Positions 58,001 through 64,000 of a stretch of 64,000 nt of DNA are shown piece after piece; the stretch's first letter is position 1, and each line of letters begins with the position of its first letter. The stretch is from positions 5,970,858 to 6,034,857 of the forward strand of contig NC_087075.1 of the NCBI RefSeq assembly GCF_026151205.1, given 5' to 3'. Source of the DNA: Bolinopsis microptera (lineage: Eukaryota; Ctenophora; Tentaculata; Lobata; Bolinopsidae). The notes beneath the pieces are model-generated. The model was not told where the DNA came from, ran no database searches, and saw nothing but the letters and a program-made list of their open reading frames with translations. A program made the translations under genes and the position numbers.

Positions 58001-61000
58001 GTTCAATATTTCATTGTGGGGCTATATATGATCATGAACACGGATATCGGTTCTTTTGCGATAGTGAGATAGTGTAAACGCGATAGCTAGCGCGATCCAG
58101 CGCTAACTGGAAACCTCCATCTTGACACTAAATTGTCTGAATTCACTGGAAGTATCATAGGACTATACTGAAACTAAAGCGATTTTAGCTTATAAATTGC
58201 AGTTGCAGACAGAGCCCAGGGGTCAACCAACAAACACGTGAAGTATAATGACAACGACTACCAACGATTATATTTTAAACGGTTTTATAGCAGTTTGTTA
58301 GTATTTACTGTTTATTTACTGAATACTGCCATGAACACCGTTTAAAATATGCGATCATAGTTTGGCGCGGTTGCCATTATACTTCACGTGTATTTTGTTA
58401 TAAACCGTCTGTAACAAACTCTTGAAACTACTCAGAGTAAACCTCTTAAACCAACAATACTAATTACTGATTAAATCACCGCACGTGAGTAAAACCTGTC
58501 GTTTCGACAATTTTACGACGATCTCACAAAATAATGATAGAATACCGTTCAAATTCCAACGCATAGTTTCTCTTGAAATTGCTGCAAGGTATAGGTACCT
58601 AATCTGAAGTCAACAACTAAATTGGTTCGGATCAAATTATCAAAAATGGTGGAAGCGAAATAATTTATGATATCGACCAATAGCCCCCGGCAGTATCTAA
58701 GAAAACTTAACATTACACCGTGACACCCCAAACTCCACCCAAACTCCTCATGAAAATCAACCTGATCCGATGAATTCAACTCCGAAATATGGGATGAAGC
58801 TTAATCAAATTAAGATTATCTAAACGTTAATATATAATAATAACGAATATAAATATATCGCAAACGCGATGGCATTATAATTATAATAACATAATATAAT
58901 AATAGTATATAATAAATAACATCAAAACATAAAGCTTGATTGACGTTTCTTAACTTCCTCAAATCAGGCGTGTCAATCATTCGAAAATAAAACGAGGATA
59001 GCAGACGTAAACGGTACCGAGGACACCATGGCTAACCTGACCATGACTGCTAGAGGCTGTAAGTAAACTGAAAGTGTTTGCAGCTGAATTTTTGGATATT
59101 ACCATATCTTACTATATATAAAGCGAGACGGGTTCTTTTGCGATAGTCAAAACGCGACAACTAGCGCTGGATGGCGACAACTAGCGCTATCCAGCGCTAG
59201 TTGTCGCCATCCAGCGCTAGTTGTCGCTATCCAGCGCTGGATAACGCTGGCCAGCGCAAAATATATATGTTCGATAATTGTCGCTATCCAGCGCTAGTTG
59301 TCGCCATCCAGCGCTAGTTGTCGCCATCCAGCGCTAGTTGTCGCTATCCAGCGCTAGTTGTCGCTGGCTATGCGACACTGTCGCACGCGATAGTTTGCGA
59401 TGGCCAGCGCAACTGGCCATCGCAGAAAACAGTTCGATAACTAGCGCTGGATGGCGACAACTAGCGCTGGATAGCGACAACTAGCGCTGGCCATCGATAT
59501 CCAGCGCAAAATTTTTGCGCTATTACTCGTCAGCTAGCGCTGGCCAGCGCTAGCCAGCGCTAGTTGTCGCTATCCAGCGCTAGCCAGCGCTGGCCAGCGC
59601 TAGTTGTCGCTATCCAGCGCTAGCCAGCGCTAGTTGTCGCTATCCAGCGCTAGCCAGCGCAAGCCAGCGTTAGCCAGCGCAATGTATCAAAATCATATTG
59701 ATATACTTGCGATATTACTCGGATGATGATTAATCACTTTACAGTTGACTGTCACGTGCCTTTTTTAATCCATTCTCTGACTCTAGCTGGTTCTGAACGA
59801 CTTTTCGAAACCCCAACCCTCTAAGTCTAATCTGATCCCATTCCCAACCCTAACCCTAACCCAATCATTAACAAAAACATATGCTGAAACCCTAACAATA
59901 ACGAGAAATTAGACTAACTTCCTTATACGGTCATATCACGTGATCGATACATGTACAGTTTTTCGCCAATATCTCGTCAGGAGAGCATTTTAACCCTATG
60001 TCATGGGCCCAAGGGGGTTGATTCGGAATTAGCGTCCGAAAATACATCGATTGAAGTTGGACACAACCACCGGGGGCCCTTTTAGAACAATCTCGAACTC
60101 GAAGATCCACTGTAGAGTGATTTAGCACGCTCGATATTATATTAGTGTTACTCGTCAGCCAGCGCTGGCCAGCGCAATATAGTTGCGATATTACTCGTCA
60201 GCTAGCGCTGGCCAGCGCTGGCTAGCGCTGGCTAGCGCTGGCTAGCGCTGGTTAGCGCTGGCTAGCGCTGGTTAGCGCTGGCTAGCGCTGGCTAGCGCTG
60301 GCCAGCGCTAGCTGACGAGTAATAGCGCAAAAATTTTGCGCTGGATATCGATGGCCAGCGCTGGCCAGCGCTGGCTATCGCTTAGCGCTGGCCAGCGCTA
60401 GTTGTCGCTATCCAGCGCTAGTTGTCGCCATCCAGCGCTAGTTATCGAACTGTTTTCTGCGATGGCCAGTTGCGCTGGCCATCGCAAACTATCGCGTGCG
60501 ACAGTGTCGCATAGCCAGCGACAACTAGCGCTGGATAGCGACAACTAGCGCTGGATGGCGACAACTAGCGCTGGATGGCGACAACTAGCGCTGGATAGCG
60601 ACAATTATCGAACATATATATTTTGCGCTGGCCAGCGTTATCCAGCGCTGGATAGCGACAACTAGCGCTGGATGGCGACAACTAGCGCTGGATAGCGCTA
60701 GTTGTCGCCATCCAGCGCTAGTTGTCGCGTTTTGACTATCGCAAAAGAACCGCGAGACGATATATATCCGTACCATTTTACTGACACCACGGCATCAACT
60801 TTATAACGCGACTTTCCGCAAAAACTGTAAAAGATATACAACTGAAACTTTTTTGACTGGGTCAAATGCTTTAATGGCCTTCAAATCAGTATGAAAAAAT
60901 AAAAAATAGGCCAAGAATTAACAATTTTAGTGCCCAAAATTTGGACCCCCAAGTGGTGTCAAAAACGCGAATTGAATAGGTAATAATTCATTTAGTCTCT

Positions 61001-61987
61001 TGAGACTTGACACCGGTCATACATCAGTATTCCGGCGGCAGTAAGGGTTAAACGGGTTTCTGCTAGTATTGGAAACGCGTCTAAGTGCTAAACGACTATG
61101 AAATATTTTACCTCTTTTTTTTTTCTTAGCAGAGTCTACCAATGGCCAACATATTTCACAAGTCTGTCAGGTACCGAGAAACATGAATGCAGGAGACCCT
61201 GCTAGTAGAACTAGTTTGGGACTTAGGTACACCGACCAAGGCCACTTTGCTTAAATACTTTATTATAGGTTACACTGCACCAAACTAGCAAAAAAACGCA
61301 ACAACCTAGCAAATAAACGCAACAAACCATCAAATAAACGCAACAAACCATCAAATAAACGCAACAAACTAGACAGTCTGTGACTGATAGAATTACACGG
61401 GTTATCACAGTGCAGAGTAGACAATAATTTACTGAGCAGTAAATATGCTCGATAAATCTAAATTCAAGAGTAATTTTACGGAATGACCTCGTTTGATTAT
61501 CGGTAAACTGCGTTTTCAGTTGTAAATGGCTACTGGAAAGCAGGTCTTAATTAACCATATCCTGATTATGCGTATTCTTGCTATGCGAAGATGTATAATT
61601 CAATTTAACTTAACATTGCATCCACGAATCATTTCCTTGTGTTTGAACTGAAAAGTTTGCGACTGGAAGAATTACACAAGTTATCACATACCACATACCT
61701 ACAGCGCAGAGAAGACAATAATTCACTGAGCAGTAAATATGCTCGATAATTCACAACTCACAAGTAATAATATTTCAGGTGAGGTGAAGGAGTGCGATTA
61801 AGATTATTTCTTTGTGTTTGAACTGAGTGATATTACTAATATTACTAATATTACTAATATTACTAATATTACTAATATTTCAGGTGAGGTGAAGGAGTGC
61901 GATTCCGATCTCTGCAACTACAGTTCGGTAGCCCTTCATCTCATATCCTGGTCCCTAGTGGCGGCAGTTCTTTCCTCGTTACTCTGA
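52003..61987 (+). CDS. Ly6/uPAR (three-finger) GPI-anchored protein gene, six exons
   Basis: Exons 52003-52056, 53311-53482, 53988-54099, 55097-55202, 58968-59058 and 61884-61987 have GT-AG borders and join in phases 0, 1, 2, 0 and 1 to a 212-residue protein without a stop. Residues 1-18 form a signal peptide. Ten mature cysteines are at 28, 31, 82, 101, 107, 138, 150, 179, 184 and 189, with CX2CY at the start, CX5C at 101-107, the RGC motif at 136-138 and CDSDLCN at 184-190, the hallmark end of Ly6/uPAR domains. Residues 194-212 are hydrophobic after SS, fitting a GPI signal. Seven N-glycosylation sequons are present. It is thus a cell-surface protein; the ligand is unknown. The long acidic loop between the second and third cysteines is unusual. 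Fine exon borders are inference. Confidence 0.7.
52306..52479 (+). mobile_element. Helitron family D, diverged copy
   Basis: Interior matches TTTGACTGGGTCGAATGC and the GGCCAAGAAATGAATAATTT block. It ends in a strong hairpin (GGAATCCGGGATTCC) then GGCTAG before T. The 5' end is unclear. It lies in intron 1 of the Ly6-like gene. Confidence 0.6.
52593..52682 (+). CDS. Candidate alternative first exon
   Basis: ATG follows GCACGTGAAGTGACGTG. It encodes about 30 residues (MSERLRDFWLRLVSDYRNIL and a basic end) to a GTG|GTGAGG donor in phase 0, the same phase as exon 2 of the Ly6-like gene. It lacks a signal peptide, so it may instead belong to another gene or be chance. Confidence 0.25.
53165..53310 (+). 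repeat. 21-bp minisatellite, seven copies
   Basis: The unit is CTCACTATTACGTACTTCTAG. The last unit's CTTCTAG forms the acceptor of exon 2 of the Ly6-like gene. Confidence 0.95.
53311..53482 (+). CDS. Ly6-like gene exon 2
   Basis: Runs from the CTTCTAG acceptor to an AGTG|GTATGT donor. It encodes residues 19-76: a basic start, the first cysteine pair CMRCYDI and an acidic stretch (FYDEAEEESVDGEILEASS). It starts in phase 0 and ends in phase 1. The frame is closed by a TAG immediately upstream and a TAA immediately downstream, so the exon fills its open frame. Confidence 0.65.
53988..54099 (+). CDS. Ly6-like gene exon 3
   Basis: Acceptor ATTTTCAG, donor AAC|GTTAGT, the same donor hexamer as exon 1. 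It encodes NCPIFQNVTTNSTD and VVECEVWEVCTTIHLT with three cysteines and two sequons. Phase is 1 to 2. Without splicing the frame would continue to a TAA at about 54146-54148. Confidence 0.65.
54595..54624. promoter_or_regulatory. Paired CACGTGGC boxes
   Basis: Two TCACGTGGC motifs about 26 bp apart lie in intron 3 of the Ly6-like gene and could be an internal enhancer. Confidence 0.3.
54869..54945 (+). repeat. 10-bp minisatellite
   Basis: About seven copies of TAACATGCGG or TAACATGCAG. A weak Helitron-like end (ACTAGTGATTCGGCC) follows at about 54964. Confidence 0.9.
55097..55202 (+). CDS. Ly6-like gene exon 4
   Basis: Acceptor ATTTTACAG, donor AGG|GTGAGC. It encodes VTVDYQMPLTPVNASFDMIQ, then SVRGCALENSNASLR. 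The RGCA motif is typical of the centre of Ly6/uPAR domains. It starts in phase 2, matching exon 3, and ends in phase 0. Confidence 0.7.
55203..56429. other. Intron 4, left part, no exon seen
   Basis: AT-rich with a roughly duplicated block near 55205-55370 (ATAATAGTAAAATATTAC, AGATCTATATAAATA). Nothing else was identified. Confidence 0.4.
56430..56571 (+). repeat. Dispersed repeat family A, copy 4
   Basis: Matches ACCACTTACCACCGACCGAT and TTTTGTCGGCACT, contains a CA microsatellite, and ends TTGAGATTATTAGTATA. Confidence 0.7.
56653..56965 (+). mobile_element. Helitron family D, 313-bp copy
   Basis: Begins TCTTACTATATATAAAGCGA after A and ends GTTCCTGCTAG before T. It is the cleanest uninterrupted copy of the family. 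It is non-coding and lies about 30 bp upstream of candidate exon 5a. Confidence 0.8.
57010..57079 (+). CDS. Ly6-like gene candidate alternative exon 5a
   Basis: Encodes FSDVQSRDVVNSV then TCHGGRHSCL and ends CTTG|GTAAAT in phase 1. Three acceptors are possible: 56993 (CCCAG, phase 1), 57010 (CCAAG, phase 0) and 57025 (TTCAG, phase 0). The phase-0 choices join exon 4 and the end joins exon 6 to give GEVKECDSDLCN, again with ten mature cysteines. It would replace exon 5b. Support is weaker than for 5b because the best-looking acceptor has the wrong phase. Confidence 0.4.
57080..58234. other. Intronic region, no exon seen
   Basis: A solo end of element family E (GGTTCTTTTGCGATAG) lies at 58049-58064. 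Blocks near 56360-56400 and 57845-57900 share GGTGCCGAACTGTACGAATT, another duplicated sequence. Confidence 0.4.
58235..58391. mobile_element. Small TIR element with CACGTG at both ends
   Basis: Left end ACACGTGAAGTATAATG, right end its inverse. Inner parts are also inverted (ATTTTAAACGGT and its complement). At about 157 bp it is a MITE-like foldback. Each end holds a CACGTG E-box. Confidence 0.75.
58968..59058 (+). CDS. Ly6-like gene exon 5 (5b)
   Basis: A strong acceptor (CTTAACTTCCTCAAATCAG) precedes ACQSFENKTRIADVNGTEDT; the exon then encodes MANLTMTARG plus one base before GTAAGT. Three sequons and one full cysteine are inside; the split codon becomes a second cysteine with exon 6. Phase 0 to 1 fits exon 4 and exon 6. 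An ATG in good context inside (59028) is probably incidental. Confidence 0.65.
59131..60751. mobile_element. Long palindromic TIR element family E, 8-bp target duplication
   Basis: Outer ends are GGTTCTTTTGCGATAG and its exact inverse, flanked by direct GCGAGACG (59123-59130 and 60752-60759). Arms of about 420 bp are inverted copies built from the words AACTAGCGCTGG, TAGTTGTCGC and CCAGCGC. The centre holds AGCGCTGG arrays and the telomere-like TIR element 59730-60126. An 8-bp duplication fits hAT or another 8-bp superfamily; the terminal bases are not the usual hAT CAG. It has no coding capacity. Solo ends are at 40734 and 58049. Confidence 0.8.
59730..60126 (-). mobile_element. TIR element carrying telomere-like repeats, copy 2
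   Basis: Inverse of 8078-8434 throughout: same ends, the CCCTAACCC-type run at about 59840-59870, CACGTGATCGATAC and GGGGGCCCTTTTAGAACAAT. It is inserted in the centre of palindromic element E. Confidence 0.75.
61130..61170 (+). CDS. Candidate extra exon
   Basis: A strong poly-T acceptor (CTTTTTTTTTTCTTAG) precedes 41 bp ending CAG|GTACCG. In phase 1 it reads SESTNGQHISQVCQ; it would end in phase 0, which fits exon 6 only through a second acceptor at 61888. It may be a rarely used or dead exon. Confidence 0.25.
61281..61371 (+). repeat. 21-bp minisatellite
   Basis: About four copies of AAATAAACGCAACAAACCATC with a diverged first unit. Confidence 0.9.
61375..61760 (+). repeat. Tandem duplication before the last exon
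   Basis: About 61375-61460 and 61665-61755 share GAATTACAC, GAGCAGTAAATATGCTCGAT and nearby bases. Together with the copied exon start at 61779 this shows repeated local duplication at the gene's 3' end. Confidence 0.7.
61779..61799 (+). pseudogene. Truncated duplicate of the last exon
   Basis: ATATTTCAG and the first 20 coding bases of exon 6 are duplicated 105 bp upstream, then diverge to TAA. Used as an exon it would end the protein at GEVKECD, without the final cysteine and the GPI signal. Confidence 0.7.
61832..61880 (+). repeat. 9-bp minisatellite
   Basis: About five copies of ATTACTAAT directly before the acceptor of exon 6. Confidence 0.9.
61884..61987 (+). CDS. Ly6-like gene exon 6 (terminal)
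   Basis: Acceptor AATATTTCAG, stop TGA at 61985-61987. Two bases complete the split codon, then EVKECDSDLCNYSS followed by a 19-residue hydrophobic tail (VALHLISWSLVAAVLSSLL). CX4CN plus a hydrophobic C-terminus is the classic end of a GPI-anchored Ly6/uPAR protein. No AATAAA was seen directly after; the nearest candidate signals are unclear. Confidence 0.8.
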
Positions 61988-62022
61988 GGGCAAACTAGCT
62001 GTGAGAAGATCAGCAATTTTAC

Positions 62023-62296
62023 AGTGGTACCTCGCTATAACGCGCATTTAGGGAGGGAATAATCTAGATTTAAAACCGCGTTATAGCGGGGCATTGTGGA
62101 TATTCACATATTACGTAATCAATTTTTGGACAATTTTAACCCCCACTCCCCCCTCCGTAATCAGTTTTACACACGGCTATTGTGTCAAAATTACACTAGC
62201 GTAATCATTTGGAAACCACCCCTCCCCCTCGGCTGATTACGTAATATGTGAACGACCCCTTATACTTATAGCGAGGTTTGCGTTATAGCGGGGTTT
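62023..62296. mobile_element. Nested pogo-like and small TIR elements
   Basis: Left part starts CAGTGGTACCTCGCTATAACG, a style known from pogo/Tigger elements, and the right part has the inverse TATAGCGAGGTTTGCGTTATAG. Inside, CACATATTACGTAATCA (about 62106) and TGATTACGTAATATGTG (about 62234) bound a second inverted element. Both are non-coding. Confidence 0.6.
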
Positions 62297-62720
62297 AATC
62301 TTGGAGAATGGAGGCATTGTGGTTATGACTGTGCAGATAATTTAAAAATACGGGTACTGAAATTACAGTGAGGAAACTGAGGATGAGCAAAGTGAGTTTT
62401 CCTCTCGATTGAAGCTCTGAAACAACTCTTATATAGACGAGTCAAGCAATTCAGAGACAATGACTGTTATTTGGAAATTCAGTCTGCGGACTAGAAGTTG
62501 GAAGTGGGAGTTAAAATAATTTACAGACTTGAATATGGGTATTACTTGAATGACTTAATTTGAGATTTTGTTAAGGTTATTGTAGCGAATTGCTTAAGTT
62601 ACTAAAAATGATTTTTAATATAATATGTTTGTTTTGTTGAGCGTTAACTGAAAGGCTACGAATTACAATACAGCAATTGCAGACTAAGTGGGTGGAGTCT
62701 GCTGCAGCTTCTGTCAGACT

Positions 62721-63096
62721 ATGCTGAAAAGCCTAACCTGGCAGATTTATCTTCGAGAATATTCCTTTTCTACGTACAAAATTTTCCGAATCTCAATCAT
62801 AATTGATTTGGTTTTATAAAATATCAAATAAAACGATGCTGTTTAATAAAGTAATAAAATGTGTCAATATGTGGCCATATGAGTAATTCTAAATCGTGGG
62901 TGGTTTTGTAACCATGCTAAAAAGCCTAACCTGGCAGATTTATCTTCCAGAATATTCCTTTTATACGTACAAAATTTCCCGAATCTCAATCATAATTCAT
63001 TTGGTTTGATAAAAGAATAAATAAAACGATGCTGTTTAATAAAGTTATAAAAATGTGTTAATATGAATAATTCTAAATCGTGGGTGGTCTTACTGC
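62721..63096 (+). repeat. 193-bp tandem duplication
   Basis: ATGCTGAAAAGCCTAACCTG at 62721 and its near copy at 62914 begin two units that both end in AATTCTAAATCGTGGGTGGT. The second lacks GGCCATATGAG. Confidence 0.9.
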
Positions 63097-63396
63097 CGTA
63101 TCGAATAAGAAACAGTTGACACAAATATATTTTGGAAAGTAGCTTAATCAGCAATAAGATATTGTCAAAAACGTCAATAGAAAAGGCAGTTCTTATCCCT
63201 GATCACGAGTGTTTCATGCTAGAGATAAAAACAGCCGGACCTCAGCTCCTGAGTATCAAGTTTCAGTGTATGTCGTTTTAATTTTATAACAAAACTTGTT
63301 AACGTATATGTTTTGGCTGCCGATATTTTGTTGAAGTTTTTCTTGTAACACTAACATAGTGGTGCAGTATAAGGAGTGCCCTCTGAAAGAACATAA

Positions 63397-63497
63397 ATGT
63401 CCGGTAAGGACCGGAACTCTCCCAGTACCTCCGGGGCGCAGTTTGGGGTTTGTTCCATTTGCAAGGACAACACCGTATCTGATATCAATTCTACAAG
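63397..63497 (+). CDS. RING-H2 protein gene, exon 1
   Basis: ATG after CATAA begins a Ser-rich N-terminus (MSGKDRNSPSTSGAQFGV), then the first RING pair CSIC at residues 19-22. The exon ends AAG|GTACCT within codon 34. Together with exon 2 it gives C19, C22, C35, H37, H40, C43, C54 and C57, a complete C3H2C3 RING-H2 finger of the E3 ubiquitin ligase type. An N-terminal RING of this kind recalls TRAIP, but that assignment is only a suggestion. Confidence 0.75.
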
Positions 63498-63633
63498 GTA
63501 CCTACGTACTTAAAATTACATTCCTTCCATTCTAGATGGAATAAGCATAATCTTGACAATGTTTACCAAGCGCAAAGCAACTACTTTTATGAGCCAGTTT
63601 AAGTTATACTTTTCTCCCTTTTTTGCTATGCAG

Positions 63634-63746
63634 GTGCGGACACATTTTTCACGGAGACTGTGTGAAAAGATGGTTAGAGAACTCGACTATATGCCCTGTG
63701 TGCAGAACAAATATAACAGGGGACGAACTCATCAAGATATACCCCG
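63634..63746 (+). CDS. RING-H2 protein gene, exon 2
   Basis: Acceptor TTTTTTGCTATGCAG. It encodes CGHIFHGDCVKRWLEN then CPVCRTNITGDELIKIYP, finishing the RING. A donor CCCCG|GTAATC at 63747 would send the gene on beyond the window. If it is not used, the frame continues 15 codons to a TAG at about 63788. The first reading is preferred because a RING with nothing after it would be unusually short. Confidence 0.7.
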
Positions 63747-64000
63747 GTAATCAACATCCCCTTTTTGACTACATCTATTACTATAACTAGCTCGCAATTA
63801 AGTCCGATCTACGCCAGATAACCCCTCCATACATACCTGTCCCGCATCAGGGTTCGCAGTTCCTCTTTAGAGTTTGTCCAAACTTCCGTCAGTAACATAC
63901 CACTTCTTGCAGCTAAATTTGTAGCAGTTGCTGAACTGTAAATTGTTCATTCAGTTCTTTGCAGAAGTTGTTATATACCCATCATAAGCCAATGATCCAT

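Larger units (their letters stand above)
59107..61066 (+). mobile_element. Helitron family D, copy split by a nested element
   Basis: Begins TCTTACTATATATAAAGCGA after A and ends GTTTCTGCTAG before T. The first 24 bp are followed by a 1.6-kb insertion (59131-60751); after it the Helitron resumes at GCGAGACGATATATAT and matches the 56653 copy to its end. Confidence 0.8.

Noticed and set aside
59123-59130. Mutator-type 9-bp target duplication
   Set aside because: Only 8 bp match on both sides; the ninth base differs in either direction.

Overview
This is nuclear DNA of an invertebrate animal, species not determined. The evidence is spliced genes with GT-AG introns, a Ly6/uPAR-type cell-surface protein gene, short TTAGGG-like runs, and many kinds of eukaryotic transposon: LINE, Penelope-like, Ty3/gypsy, Helitron, and TIR elements of mariner, pogo and 8-bp-duplication type. 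There is no bacterial or organellar gene organisation. Most of the 64 kb is repeat-derived.

Left part (1-22 kb). A LINE reverse transcriptase runs in from the left edge and stops at 1943. It is followed by members of a dispersed repeat family, a 1.45-kb satellite of 34-bp units (5262-6707), a TIR element carrying telomere-like repeats (8078-8434), long CCCT, TA and GA microsatellites, a minus-strand Helitron end at 12359, a decayed LINE piece near 15.3 kb and a TA-flanked TIR element (17123-17997) holding an 85-codon frame.

Middle (22-29 kb). Two minisatellites lead into a complete Ty3/gypsy retrotransposon (22987-29110). Its 86-bp LTRs are identical and both gag and pol are open, so it is a young insertion.

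Middle-right (29-50 kb). This holds decayed transposon pieces (Helitron, Penelope-like GIY-YIG tail, two LINE tails, mariner-like and TIR elements), several minisatellites, a near-perfect 157-bp hairpin and a few unassigned coding-looking stretches.

Right part (50-64 kb). This is the most gene-like region. A CCAAT plus CACGTG promoter-like cluster (50286-50391) precedes a 62-residue one-helix membrane protein frame. A second CACGTG cluster precedes a six-exon gene (52003-61987) that I assembled by eye. All exon phases agree, and it encodes a 212-residue GPI-anchored three-finger (Ly6/uPAR) protein with ten mature cysteines. It has a second candidate fifth exon and a truncated copy of its last exon. 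Its introns carry two Helitrons; one of these contains a long palindromic element with an 8-bp target duplication, which itself holds the second copy of the telomere-like TIR element. At the right edge a RING-H2 protein gene begins (exons 63397-63497 and 63634-63746) and may run out of the window.

Exon calls rest on reading frame, splice signals and motifs only; no transcript or database evidence was available.
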